Source: Pelagimonas sp050633425 (GTDB taxonomy: Bacteria; Pseudomonadota; Alphaproteobacteria; Rhodobacterales; Rhodobacteraceae). Taken from it: DNA of 64,000 bases. The position numbers were made by a program, and so were the translations under genes. Below the pieces are notes generated by a model that worked only from the letters and a program-made list of their open reading frames with translations, made no database searches and was not told the origin of the DNA. The stretch spans positions 1 to 64,000 of the forward strand of contig NZ_JBOEGM010000022.1 in assembly GCF_050633425.1 (NCBI RefSeq), in the 5' to 3' direction. Below, piece after piece: positions 51,291 through 60,079 of this stretch (positions are counted from its first letter, which is position 1; each line of letters starts with the position of its first letter).

Positions 51291-52889
51291 ATGGCCCCCA
51301 AAGTTCTCGTCTCCGACAAACTCTCCGAAACCGCCGTTCAGATTTTCCGCGATCGCGGCATCGACGTTGATTTCATGCCCGAACTGGGCAAAGACAAAGA
51401 AAAGTTGGCAGAAATCATCGGTCAGTACGACGGTCTTGCTATCCGTTCGGCGACCAAGGCCACGGCTGCTCTGCTTGAAAAAGCCGACAACCTGAAAGTC
51501 ATCGGTCGCGCCGGTATCGGCACCGACAACGTCGACAAAGAAGCCTCGTCCAAAAAGGGCGTGATCGTGATGAACACGCCGTTTGGCAACATGATCACCA
51601 CCGCCGAGCACGCCATCGCGATGATGTTCGCCGTGGCGCGTCAGATCCCTGAGGCCAGCGAATCCACCCATGCCGGTAAATGGGAAAAGTCCAAGTTCAT
51701 GGGTGTTGAGCTGACCAACAAAACCTTGGGCGTTATTGGTGCGGGCAACATTGGTGGCATCGTTTGTGACCGCGCGCGCGGACTCAAGATGAAGGTTGTC
51801 GCCTATGATCCCTTCCTTTCGGACGAAAAAGCCGAAAAAATGCACGTTGAAAAGGTTGAGCTGGATGACCTGTTGGCCCGGGCTGACTTTATCACCCTGC
51901 ACGTTCCCTTCATCGCCGGTGTGACTGAAAACATCCTGAGCGCCGAAAACCTCGCCAAAACCAAAAAGGGTGTGCGCATCATCAACTGTGCCCGTGGTGG
52001 TCTGGTTGACGAAGAAGCGCTGGCCGAGTTGCTGAAATCCGGTCACGTTGCTGGCGCGGCCTTTGACGTCTTCAAAGAAGAGCCCGCCAAAGAGAACGCC
52101 TTGTTCAACCTACCCAACGTTGTTTGCACGCCCCACCTTGGCGCGGCGACAACCGAAGCTCAGGAAAACGTGGCCCTTCAGGTTGCTGACCAGATGTCGA
52201 ACTACCTGCTGACCGGTGCGGTTGAAAACGCGCTGAACATGCCATCTGTGACCGCCGAAGAAGCCAAAGTCATGGGCCCATGGATCAAACTGGCCGAGCA
52301 TCTTGGCGCATTCGCCGGTCAGATGACTGACGAGCCGATCAAAGCCATCAACATCCTCTATGACGGTGTTGCCGCTGAAATGAACCTCGAAGCGCTGAAC
52401 TGTAGCGCCATCGCCGGGATCATGAAAAAGGCCAACCCTGATGTGAACATGGTGTCGGCGCCTGTTGTCGCCAAAGAGCGCGGCATTCAGATCAGCACCA
52501 CCAATCAGGACAAAGCAGGCACTTTTGACGGGTACATCAAGATCACCGTTGTCACCGACGCTCAGGAACGTTCGGTTGCGGGGACAGTGTTCAGCGATGG
52601 CAAGCCACGTTTCATCCAGATCAAAGGCATCAATATCGACGCTGAAGTCGGTACCCATATGCTCTACACCACCAACAAAGACGTGCCGGGCATCATCGGT
52701 ACTCTGGGTCAAACCCTAGGTGAAAATGGTGTGAACATCGCCAACTTTACACTGGGCCGCTCCGAAGTTGGTGGCGGTGCGATTGCTCTTCTTTATGTCG
52801 ATGCACCGGTGCCTGCAGACGTGATTGCCAAGCTGAGCGAGACCGGCATTTTCAAACAGGTCAAGCCGCTGCAGTTTGATGTTGCTTAA
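51291..52889 (+). CDS. serA: D-3-phosphoglycerate dehydrogenase
   Basis: This 532-residue NAD enzyme catalyses the first step of serine synthesis. It is the long form: the catalytic/NAD part (1-320) has GVIGAGNIGGIVCDRARG near 147, the arginine/glutamate/histidine set in INCARGGLVDEEAL and CTPHLGAAT. An intervening allosteric domain (about 325-455) and a C-terminal ACT domain (from TKDVPGIIGTLGQTL) follow; the ACT domain binds serine. The ATG at 51291 follows AAGGAC. It forms an operon with serC and ends in a strong terminator. Confidence 0.95.
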   Translation: MAPKVLVSDKLSETAVQIFRDRGIDVDFMPELGKDKEKLAEIIGQYDGLAIRSATKATAALLEKADNLKVIGRAGIGTDNVDKEASSKKGVIVMNTPFGNMITTAEHAIAMMFAVARQIPEASESTHAGKWEKSKFMGVELTNKTLGVIGAGNIGGIVCDRARGLKMKVVAYDPFLSDEKAEKMHVEKVELDDLLARADFITLHVPFIAGVTENILSAENLAKTKKGVRIINCARGGLVDEEALAELLKSGHVAGAAFDVFKEEPAKENALFNLPNVVCTPHLGAATTEAQENVALQVADQMSNYLLTGAVENALNMPSVTAEEAKVMGPWIKLAEHLGAFAGQMTDEPIKAINILYDGVAAEMNLEALNCSAIAGIMKKANPDVNMVSAPVVAKERGIQISTTNQDKAGTFDGYIKITVVTDAQERSVAGTVFSDGKPRFIQIKGINIDAEVGTHMLYTTNKDVPGIIGTLGQTLGENGVNIANFTLGRSEVGGGAIALLYVDAPVPADVIAKLSETGIFKQVKPLQFDVA

Positions 52890-52900
52890 CTAAAACACTG

Positions 52901-52928
52901 AAAACGCCGCCCTAATAGGGGCGGCGTT
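52901..52928 (+). terminator. Rho-independent terminator after serA
   Basis: ACGCCGCCC pairs with GGGCGGCGT around a short TAATAG loop and is followed by TTTTT, 12 bases after the serA stop. Confidence 0.92.
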
Positions 52929-52935
52929 TTTGCAG

Positions 52936-53281
52936 GACACTAATCGGGACGCGCAAAACCAAAGTGCGGTCTCTGTGCCGGTGCCCGTTACTGAACCTTT
53001 GCAAAGGGTTCCTGTGAATGCCTCTGATATTATTCTGTTTGGCAGCCCCCATGCGTACCGTTTGATTTTGCAATTTTGGTGACCTGCCGCTTTGAATAGA
53101 TGTGGGCCAGAGCTGCGGTCCTTACAGGCACCGACGGCGCCCCGACGATTTTTTAGGTCTGATCGTCCTGTGGATTTCAGACCGATTTCAATCGGACCCT
53201 TGGCATTGACGCCACAGCCCGACCCTGTAACCAGAGCTGAAACGCAATGGGCCGCAGCCGAACCTCTCGAAAGGAATTTTT
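52936..53281. other. Intergenic region before the phosphatase gene
   Basis: A plus-strand frame from 53092 runs into the phosphatase gene in another phase; it is proline/arginine-rich and looks random, so I do not call it. No repeat or clear operator was seen. The region must hold the phosphatase promoter. Confidence 0.45.
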
Positions 53282-54013
53282 ATGATTTCGCCGGTTTTTG
53301 TCATCGGGGACGTCCATGGTCAGATCGACCAATTAGAGGCGGCCTTAGAGCGGATCGAACGTGATGATTGTGCCGGTGCCCCGGTGGTTTATGTTGGTGA
53401 TTACATTGATCGCGGACCGGATAGCCGTGCGGTCATAGAAACCCTGATGCGTGGTCAAGCGGCGGGCAAACCTTGGACCTGTTTGCTTGGCAATCACGAT
53501 GATTACATGGTTCGGTTTTTGGGTCCAAACCCTGATTTGCCGAGCGATGGAAGTCGAACCCGCTGGTTTCTTCCCAAGATCGGCGGGTTGGAAACCTTAG
53601 CGTCATATGGCGTAGACGTGCGGGCGAGCGAAAGCAACACAGCCATTCGCGAAAAGGCACTTCGTAACATCCCGCAGGATCATGTTGATTGGCTTGCTGG
53701 GCTGCCGCGTGTCTATGAAACTCCGGACTATATTTTTGCGCATGCTGGTATTCGCCCCGGCATTCCGCTTGACCACCAAGACCCCGAGGATCTGATTTGG
53801 ATTCGGGGTGATTTCCTTGATGACCCGCGCGATCATGGCCGCCTTGTCGTGCATGGGCATACCGCCATTGATATGCCCGAGCATTGTGGAAACCGCGTCA
53901 ATGTTGATGGTGGCGCGGGCTTTGGTCGCCCGCTCTATCCCGTTCTGCTATTGGGCCGCGACGCCTTCCTGCTTGATCCCCTTGGCCGGGTTAGATTGCT
54001 GCCCCGGACCTAG
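53282..54013 (+). CDS. PPP-family serine/threonine (metallo)phosphatase
   Basis: This 243-residue cytoplasmic phosphoesterase has the full PPP motif set in order: GDVHGQ near residue 8, GDYIDRGPDSR near 38, LGNHDDYM near 69, FAHAGIRPG near 150 and VVHGHTAI near 188. Bacterial members act on phosphoproteins or on dinucleotide polyphosphates (ApaH-like), which cannot be separated here. An AAAGGA site precedes the ATG. Its last 66 bases overlap the end of the convergent SulP gene, an unusually long tail-to-tail overlap. Confidence 0.9.
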   Translation: MISPVFVIGDVHGQIDQLEAALERIERDDCAGAPVVYVGDYIDRGPDSRAVIETLMRGQAAGKPWTCLLGNHDDYMVRFLGPNPDLPSDGSRTRWFLPKIGGLETLASYGVDVRASESNTAIREKALRNIPQDHVDWLAGLPRVYETPDYIFAHAGIRPGIPLDHQDPEDLIWIRGDFLDDPRDHGRLVVHGHTAIDMPEHCGNRVNVDGGAGFGRPLYPVLLLGRDAFLLDPLGRVRLLPRT

Positions 54014-55711
54014 TTTTTGCCAGGCATCAAACTGGCTTAGGAACACGTCGCCGGTTAGCTCATCCAAGAAATGCGATCGTTTCAGGCGGTCCATGACCGG
54101 GCCTTTGACCTCGGTCAGGTGCATGGCAATACCCATCTCAGACAATCGCGTGTTTAGCTCCTCCAGAGTTTCAAGCGCACTCATATCGACTTCGCTCACG
54201 GCGGGGAACATCAGCACGACATGATGCAGGTCATGATCTCGCGCCACGCGGTTCAACACGTAATCTTCCAGGAAACGCGCATTGGCGAAATACAGGCTTT
54301 CATCCACCCGCAAGGTCACCATGTGAGGGCAGGTGTCGACCCGGTGACGGTGAATGTTGCGGAAATGTTGGGTGCCGGGAACCAGACCAACTTCGGCAAC
54401 ATGGGGCCGCGATGTTTTGTAAAGATGCAAGGCAATGGACAAGATCACGCCCGCCGATACGCCGGTTTCAACGCCAAACCCCAAGGTCAGCACAATCGTT
54501 GCGGCGACAGCGGAAAAGTCGACCCGCGAATACCCCCAAGCCTTCTTTAAAATGCTGAAGTCAACGAGGCTTAGAACGGCAACGATGATGGTCGCAGCCA
54601 AGGTTGCGTTGGGCAGGAAGTACAAAAGCGGGGTCAAAAACAGGGCCGCGAATGCAATGCCGATGGCCGTATAGGCACCCGCCGCTGGGGTTTCCGCCCC
54701 GGCGTCAAAATTGACCACAGACCGCGCAAACCCACCGGTGACCGGATAACCACCGCTGACCGTCGCCGCGACGTTGGAGGCCCCAAGGCCGATCAACTCC
54801 TGATCAGGGTCAATGCGCTGGCGCTTCTTGGCGGCGAGTGTCTGCGCCACCGATACGGATTCGACAAAACCAATGACCGAAATGAGCAAAGCCGACAAGA
54901 AAAGCTGGTTCCAAAGGCTGAGGTCAAAACTTGGGGTGCTCAGCGGTGGCAATCCCATCGGCACCTCGCCAACAATTTTGACGCCCTGGGTGTTTAAACC
55001 AAATGCCCAAGTGACCAGAACAGTCGCCACAACAGCGGCCACCGGCCCGGCTTTGGTCAGGACGTCGGCCATGCGTGGGGTCAGGCCCTTTGACAACAGC
55101 AAGGGCTTCAACCCCTTGCGAACCCAAAACAAAAAAGCGACTGCAGCTGTGCCCAGAGCAAGCGTAAAACCGTTGGTCTGACCCAAATGCGCCCACAAAT
55201 CCCCGATCACTTGGGGCAGGGTGTGGCCATGAACCTCGACCCCAAAGATGTGTTTGAGCTGTGACGCAGCAATTAGCAAACCTGAAGCGGTGATAAAGCC
55301 CGCGATCACAGGGTGGCTCAGGAAATTGGCCAAAAAGCCGAGCCTCAGAATCCCCATGGCCAACAGGATCATCCCGGACAGGAAGGCCAGCGTGATGGCG
55401 GCCAGAGCGATTTGCGCCGGGTCAGTCAGACCCAAATTGCCAATCGCGGCCACCGTCATCAGTGACACAACCGCGACTGGCCCAACCGACAGCGCGCGGC
55501 TGGTGCCGAAAATCGCATAGGCCACCAACGGCAAAATCGACGCATAGAGGCCCATTTCAGCAGGCAACCCCGCAAGCAGAGCATAAGCCAAAGACTGCGG
55601 GATCAACATGATCGTCACAATCACCGCCGCAACAATATCTGATGTGGCGGTGTCACGATTGTAGGTTCTGGCCCAACTGAGAATGGGCAAATATTGGGTG
55701 ATCTTATGCAT
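53948..55711 (-). CDS. SulP-family anion transporter with STAS domain
   Basis: This 587-residue inner-membrane transporter moves sulfate, bicarbonate or a similar anion. About 10-12 hydrophobic segments span residues 20-420, with the SulP opening (DIVAAVIVTIMLIPQSLAYA) and LIGLGASNVAATVSGGYPVT near residue 310. The C-terminal STAS domain (about 445-555) includes FAGV-type strands such as VVLMFPAVSEVDMSALETLEE. Substrate is not determinable; no sulfur-assimilation genes are adjacent. The 3' end overlaps the phosphatase gene by 66 bases. Confidence 0.9.
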   Translation of the reverse strand: MHKITQYLPILSWARTYNRDTATSDIVAAVIVTIMLIPQSLAYALLAGLPAEMGLYASILPLVAYAIFGTSRALSVGPVAVVSLMTVAAIGNLGLTDPAQIALAAITLAFLSGMILLAMGILRLGFLANFLSHPVIAGFITASGLLIAASQLKHIFGVEVHGHTLPQVIGDLWAHLGQTNGFTLALGTAAVAFLFWVRKGLKPLLLSKGLTPRMADVLTKAGPVAAVVATVLVTWAFGLNTQGVKIVGEVPMGLPPLSTPSFDLSLWNQLFLSALLISVIGFVESVSVAQTLAAKKRQRIDPDQELIGLGASNVAATVSGGYPVTGGFARSVVNFDAGAETPAAGAYTAIGIAFAALFLTPLLYFLPNATLAATIIVAVLSLVDFSILKKAWGYSRVDFSAVAATIVLTLGFGVETGVSAGVILSIALHLYKTSRPHVAEVGLVPGTQHFRNIHRHRVDTCPHMVTLRVDESLYFANARFLEDYVLNRVARDHDLHHVVLMFPAVSEVDMSALETLEELNTRLSEMGIAMHLTEVKGPVMDRLKRSHFLDELTGDVFLSQFDAWQKLGPGQQSNPAKGIKQEGVAAQ

Positions 55712-55803
55712 AACGCAATCCTGTTAGGGCCAGGGGCCGCGGGTTGCGTTATATATATTCTGAATTTTGAATTTGTGAAGAGGCTTTATCGAGATGGTTC
55801 AAA

Positions 55804-55830
55804 TTGGCCCGAAATTTAATCTCGGGCCAA
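55804..55830 (-). terminator. Hairpin terminator after the class III aminotransferase
   Basis: TTGGCCCG and CGGGCCAA are exact inverted 8-base arms with an 11-base AT-rich loop, just downstream of the minus-strand aminotransferase stop. Only a short T-tract follows on that strand. Confidence 0.65.
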
Positions 55831-55837
55831 CCGATTT

Positions 55838-57187
55838 TTAGACTGCAGAAAAGCCTGCGTCCAAGGCTGCCAAGATCACGTTGATCTCTGCCTCGGTGAT
55901 GGTCAGAGGCGGCGACATCAGGATGTTATGGGCCCCAAGCCGTACCATGGCACCGGCTTCGTAAGCGGTCTGGTGAAGCCGCGCCATCGTGGTGGCATCC
56001 ATCGGTTCCTTGCTCGCTTGGTCCGAGACAAGCTCAATCCCTGTCATCAAGCCATGGCCACCGCGAACGTCGCCGATAAAATCATGCTTCTTTGCAAGGG
56101 CTTGAACACCTTCAAACAACTGCGCCCCTCTGGCCGCCGCGTTGGTTTTGGTATCGAGCCGCACCGTTTCTTCGAGGCAGGCCGTGACGGCCGCAGCCCC
56201 CACAGGATGCGCCGAATAAGTATAGCCGTGGTAGATGGCACCATCGGCGCCTGAGTTTTCAAAAACCTCTGCAACCTTGCCCGAAATCAGCGCGGCACCC
56301 ACTGGGAAATAGCCGGATGTGATGCCTTTTGCCGTGCTCATCATGTCGGGCTTGACCCCCCAATGACGCGCACCAGACCAATCACCCGTCCGTCCAAAGC
56401 CAGTGATCACCTCATCGGAAATCAACAAAATGCCATGTCGATCACAGATATCACGCATCAGGGGCATAAAGCTTGGATCAGGGACAATAACCCCACCGGC
56501 CCCAAGTATCGGCTCCATAATCAGTGCGGCAATACTGCCCGCGCCTTGGAAGGCGATCTCGTCCTCAAAGGCCTGTGCGATAAGTTGGGCGAGCTTGGCC
56601 GGATCGGTTTCGTTAAACGGATTGCGATAGGGGTACGGCGCAGGCAGGTGGAAACACCCTGGCAACAGCGGTTCATAATTGATCCGAAAGCGGTTGTTGC
56701 CATTGACCGACGCCCCGCCAAAATGGGTGCCGTGATAGCCCTTTTTCAAGCTTATGTATTTGGTGCGGTTGGGCTCACCGCGCAAACGGTGGTATTGCCG
56801 CGCCAGACGCAGACAGGTCTCAACTGAATCGGATCCGCCTGAGGTAAAGAACACCCGCTCGATTCCGTCTTCGGCAAAGAACTCTTGTACCTTGAACGCT
56901 GCTTCAATCGCAGGTGGGTTCGAAGTGCCTGCAAAGGCAGAGTAATAGGGTAGGTCTTGCAATTGTCCGCTGATGGCATCTTTGATCACATTGTTGGAAT
57001 ACCCCAGATTCACGCACCAAAGACCGCCAACCGCATCGACGACTTCGTGGTCGTCAATGTCGGTGATCTTGCTACCAGAAGCCTTGGTTATGATCTTTGG
57101 AGGATTCGCCTGGGCATCAGCAGGATGCCCCATCGGGTGCCAAAGCTGACGGGCGTTGTTTTCCTTTAGAAAGTTCTGATCCTTCAT
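55838..57187 (-). CDS. Class III (omega) aminotransferase
   Basis: This 449-residue PLP enzyme belongs to the subgroup that moves amino groups from omega-amino acids or polyamines to pyruvate or similar acceptors. PLP-site motifs are FFTSGGSDSVETCLRLARQY near residue 110, ILLISDEVITGFGRTGDW near 250 and the lysine in STAKGITSGYFPVG near 283. The opening ENNARQLWHPMGHPAD is typical of the putrescine/taurine/beta-alanine transaminase-like group. The ATG at 57187 follows GGGAG; the longer frame to 57298 does not. The exact substrate is open. Confidence 0.87.
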   Translation of the reverse strand: MKDQNFLKENNARQLWHPMGHPADAQANPPKIITKASGSKITDIDDHEVVDAVGGLWCVNLGYSNNVIKDAISGQLQDLPYYSAFAGTSNPPAIEAAFKVQEFFAEDGIERVFFTSGGSDSVETCLRLARQYHRLRGEPNRTKYISLKKGYHGTHFGGASVNGNNRFRINYEPLLPGCFHLPAPYPYRNPFNETDPAKLAQLIAQAFEDEIAFQGAGSIAALIMEPILGAGGVIVPDPSFMPLMRDICDRHGILLISDEVITGFGRTGDWSGARHWGVKPDMMSTAKGITSGYFPVGAALISGKVAEVFENSGADGAIYHGYTYSAHPVGAAAVTACLEETVRLDTKTNAAARGAQLFEGVQALAKKHDFIGDVRGGHGLMTGIELVSDQASKEPMDATTMARLHQTAYEAGAMVRLGAHNILMSPPLTITEAEINVILAALDAGFSAV

Positions 57188-57403
57188 TTCGCGACTCCCA
57201 GCGATAATTTGATCAAAAATCGCATTCTTCGCCAATGCTGTCCAGATGTCTCCGTTAACTTTAAAGCATTTGCATGCGGCGTTCTGGCTGGATAACATTT
57301 GTTACTTGAGTGAATTTTGCTGCGATACGTTTAATTCTATTTTTTCTGGGTCTTGAGTTGCGGCACCCATAATAACGCCCTAGGGCATGGCCCGAGTCGA
57401 TGA

Positions 57404-58768
57404 ATGAATTGTGAACACCGGCAGGAAATAGATAGGCTACTTCAAACCGAATACGGTGAACCGGCGGAACTGTCGCTTCGGTTCTGCGGTTTGGTTGTTG
57501 GCACCATCGTTTTGCATTTGTACACGGGATGGAGCATCGCTTGGCTTTGGCCTCTTGGCTTTTTTCTTGCCCATGCGCTGTATTATGGATTTCTCAAAAC
57601 CCGAAATGACACCTGTACTTTGCGGGAAATACAAATCGCGTCCTGTTTGTTTTTCTTGGTGATTTCGTCGTTTTTGTGGATGCCGGCGATGATGGCAGCC
57701 ACCAACGATTATGGCATGGTCTTTGCTGGCTCGACCTTGCTTGCGACGGCTCTGGTGTTTCTCGTCCGAAGAGGAGACACGATCAGGTTTCTGGTCTGGG
57801 GCGAAATAGCAATCGTTTGCGGTATGTATTTTGTCGTGTTCTGGAACCGCCCCCCCTTCGAAAGCGAACTTGCTAAGTGGGGTGGGTTGGCCGCAAACCT
57901 TGTGTTGGTCGGGTATTTGGCGCAGGCACTGGTGATGTCTCGCAAGTCTAAAATCGCTGAGCGTGAGGCGGCGGAACGGGCGGTTCAAGAGCAAAAGATG
58001 GCTGCACTCGGGGAATTGGCGGGGGGTGTTGCGCATGATTTCAACAACACATTGACGGCGGTTTTGGGCAATATTGAGCTCAGTCGAGAGTTACCCGACA
58101 GTGCGGATCGGCAAGCGGCGTTGGAGGATGCCTATAACGCGGCAAAACAGGCTGAAGCGGTGGTTAAACAGCTGTTGATATACGCCCGAAAAGCCCCGTC
58201 TTTCCAAACACATTTGGATCTTAACCATGCGGTTCCTCGGATGATGGAATTGGCTAAGCGACTGATTCCCAATTCTGTTCCCGTTGAGCTGCGCATTCAC
58301 GAGGCCCCGTTGGGCGTGCGTGTGGACGAAGCCCAGCTGATGACCGGGTTGATCAACTTGGTTGCCAATGCAGTGGATGCGATGCCTGAGGGGGGCGGCC
58401 TTACGATCCGAACCCGGCTCGGGACTGCCGGACCTGAGGTGATTATGGCGGACGGAACGGGGGTGGCATCTGGCCTTTATAGCGTGATCGAAGTTTCAGA
58501 CACTGGTCGCGGAATTTCTGTTGGCGACATTGGCAAAGTCGTCCAACCTTTCCATTCAACCAAGTCGCGGGGCCGCGGCACCGGCCTTGGGCTGCCTATG
58601 GTGTTGGGCTTTGCGCGGGATCATGGTGGAGGGTTGCTTTTGGCCAGTTCAACCGATGCGCGGGCGCGGGGTACGCAGGCAGAAATCTGGCTACCTCATC
58701 AGGCCAAAGCCCCGCTGTCTTCCGATACAAAAACGCCGCCCAAAAGGGCGGCGCTTGAAACTGCGTGA
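57404..58768 (+). CDS. Orphan membrane sensor histidine kinase
   Basis: This 454-residue kinase has about five hydrophobic segments in residues 25-185 and no obvious periplasmic sensor, so it may sense within the membrane. The H-box is LAGGVAHDFNNTLTAVLGNI near 207-226, of the type found in hybrid or NtrB-like kinases, and the ATPase lobe shows LVNLVANAVDAMPEGGGLTI-like N-box, SDTGRGIS and GRGTGLGLPMVLGF. No receiver domain is fused and no response regulator is nearby. The final 15 codons overlap the rpmE terminator on the other strand. Confidence 0.88.
   Translation: MNCEHRQEIDRLLQTEYGEPAELSLRFCGLVVGTIVLHLYTGWSIAWLWPLGFFLAHALYYGFLKTRNDTCTLREIQIASCLFFLVISSFLWMPAMMAATNDYGMVFAGSTLLATALVFLVRRGDTIRFLVWGEIAIVCGMYFVVFWNRPPFESELAKWGGLAANLVLVGYLAQALVMSRKSKIAEREAAERAVQEQKMAALGELAGGVAHDFNNTLTAVLGNIELSRELPDSADRQAALEDAYNAAKQAEAVVKQLLIYARKAPSFQTHLDLNHAVPRMMELAKRLIPNSVPVELRIHEAPLGVRVDEAQLMTGLINLVANAVDAMPEGGGLTIRTRLGTAGPEVIMADGTGVASGLYSVIEVSDTGRGISVGDIGKVVQPFHSTKSRGRGTGLGLPMVLGFARDHGGGLLLASSTDARARGTQAEIWLPHQAKAPLSSDTKTPPKRAALETA
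58728..58758 (-). terminator. Rho-independent terminator of rplS-rpmE, inside the end of the kinase gene
   Basis: Read on the minus strand, GCGCCGCCC-tttt-GGGCGGCGT is followed by TTTTTGT, about 25 bases after the rpmE stop. The same bases code for the last residues of the convergent histidine kinase. Confidence 0.85.
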
Positions 58769-58780
58769 AGGAAAAATGGC

Positions 58781-59002
58781 TTAGAAGCCAAGGCCTTCGT
58801 ATTTCTTTTTGAACTTGGAAACACGGCCACCCTGATCGAGCAGGCGCGAGTTGCCGCCGGTCCATGCTGGGTGCACGGTTGGGTCGATGTCCAGTGCCAG
58901 CTGGTCGCCTTCTTTGCCCCAAGTGGTGCGGGTTTCGAAGGTCGTCCCGTCGGTCATTTTGACGGTGACGAGGTGGTATTCGGGATGCAAATCTTTTTTC
59001 AT
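58781..59002 (-). CDS. rpmE: 50S ribosomal protein L31
   Basis: This 73-residue large-subunit protein begins MKKDLHPEYHLVTVKMTDGT and has the TRTTWGKEGDQLALDIDPTVHP region of the alphaproteobacterial form. The zinc-binding cysteines of the C+ type are absent, so this is the cysteine-free (C-) form. It lies 11 bases downstream of rplS and has its own AAGGA site. Confidence 0.95.
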   Translation of the reverse strand: MKKDLHPEYHLVTVKMTDGTTFETRTTWGKEGDQLALDIDPTVHPAWTGGNSRLLDQGGRVSKFKKKYEGLGF

Positions 59003-59013
59003 CTCGTCGTTCC

Positions 59014-59394
59014 TTATGACTTGGCCGACAGGGGCTTGTAGGTTGTGTCTTCTGCGATACGGGCGGATTTACCGCGGCGCGAACGCAGGTAGTAGAGCTT
59101 GGCGCGACGGACGCGGCCACGGCGAACAACTTCGATCGATTCGATGTTGGTCGAGTACAGTGGGAAAACACGTTCCACACCTTCGCCGAAAGAGATCTTA
59201 CGGACGGTGAACGAACCGGCTATCCCCTTGCCATTCTTACGAGAAATGCAAACGCCTTCGTAATTCTGGACACGGGTGCGGGTGCCTTCGGTTACTTTGA
59301 AGCCTACGCGAATGGTGTCGCCGGCTTTAAAATCGGGGATGTCTTTCCCCAGCGCAGCAACTTGCTCCGCTTCGAGCTGTGCGATCAGATCCAT
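59014..59394 (-). CDS. rplS: 50S ribosomal protein L19
   Basis: This 126-residue protein sits at the subunit interface of the ribosome. Family blocks are FKAGDTIRVGFKVTEGTRTR, VQNYEGVCISRKNGKG, GEGVERVFPLYSTNIESIEV and RRGRVRRAKLYYLRSRRGKS. An AAGGAG site precedes the ATG. It is the first gene of rplS-rpmE here; the rpsP-rimM-trmD genes often found upstream are not in this place. Confidence 0.96.
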   Translation of the reverse strand: MDLIAQLEAEQVAALGKDIPDFKAGDTIRVGFKVTEGTRTRVQNYEGVCISRKNGKGIAGSFTVRKISFGEGVERVFPLYSTNIESIEVVRRGRVRRAKLYYLRSRRGKSARIAEDTTYKPLSAKS

Positions 59395-59663
59395 CTGATC
59401 TCTCCTTCATGTACGTCGCGGTTTGCCCGCGGATGATTTCCGGCCAGAGCTTTGATCCAAAAGGAAAAAAGATACACCAGCTGTTCTTTGTTTGCGCGGA
59501 CCCCCATCAAGAGACCCACAAAATCAAAACAACACTGAGTCGCCCCAGTGCCATCAAGATGCGCGTTCTTAGGCCCGAAACCCCTTTAAAGCAAGGGCGA
59601 AATGGGCTTGGGACTTACGAAGCGCACGCTGGGTTAATGCAGGCTGACCGGCGCAAAAACCAC

Positions 59664-59706
59664 CGGCAATCTGTCTGATTCTGACCGAGTTTAGGGGAGA
59701 TTGCCC
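59664..59706. repeat. 43-base stem-loop repeat, copy 1
   Basis: The unit runs from CGGCAATC to GATTGCCC, so its ends are inverted (7 of 8 pairs) around a 27-base centre. It matches copy 2 at 59772 in 31 of 43 positions by my count, including GATTC and GTTT in the centre. Confidence 0.65.
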
Positions 59707-59771
59707 CCGCTTGGGCCTGCCTCGTGCGGGCTGGCAAGGCGAGAGGGGATGGGGCCCCAGAGGCGGCCTTG

Positions 59772-59814
59772 GGGCAATCAGTAGGATTCGGGCGATGTTT
59801 GGTAGAGATTGCCC
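59772..59814. repeat. 43-base stem-loop repeat, copy 2
   Basis: The unit runs from GGGCAATC to GATTGCCC with perfectly inverted 8-base ends and exactly the same length as copy 1. The 65 bases between the copies are GC-rich. The pair resembles the paired palindromic units of intergenic repeat elements. Confidence 0.65.
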
Positions 59815-60011
59815 ACCCCCCAGCAAACACAGTGCGAAACCGCGCAAAATGCCGATCAAAACTCGGTGACGTCAGAAAATAAATCGGACCGGGCGCAAAT
59901 TTTCGGTCCTAGAAATGGTCCCAGAACGGTTCAAGTAAATGGGCCAGAACAGCAGCTCAGAACAGTCGGGCAACGCACCCGCTCGGCACAGGTTGACGCT
60001 ATTTGGGGTGT

Positions 60012-60029
60012 GTTTCATGCCACTGTCAC
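60012..60029 (+). promoter_or_regulatory. Pho-box-like site upstream of plcP-btaA-btaB
   Basis: GTTTCATGCCACTGTCAC matches the CTGTCAT-N4-CTGTCAT pattern bound by PhoB at 11 of 14 fixed positions. It lies 50 bases before the plcP start, and an AATAAAT stretch about nine bases downstream could be the -10 box. Phosphate-stress control is expected for betaine-lipid genes. Confidence 0.5.
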
Positions 60030-60079
60030 ACGCCCGAAATAAATCCAAAACAAACTTGGAATAAATCGGACGAAATCGA

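Larger units (their letters stand above)
59395..60011. other. Long intergenic region between rplS and plcP with duplicated stem-loops
   Basis: About 620 bases with no supported gene. Minus-strand frames near 59569-59859 give proline/arginine-rich peptides of chance type. It must contain the rplS promoter and leader. The two related stem-loop repeats are listed separately. A short direct repeat AATAAATCGGAC occurs at 59878 and again at 60060. Confidence 0.5.

Noticed and set aside
53092..53364. 90-codon plus-strand ORF overlapping the phosphatase start
   Set aside because: Composition is of chance type, and it overlaps the well-supported phosphatase in another frame.
59569..59859. 96-codon minus-strand ORF upstream of rplS
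   Set aside because: The peptide is proline/arginine-rich without domain pattern, and the frame runs through both stem-loop repeats, so it is a by-product of the repeats.
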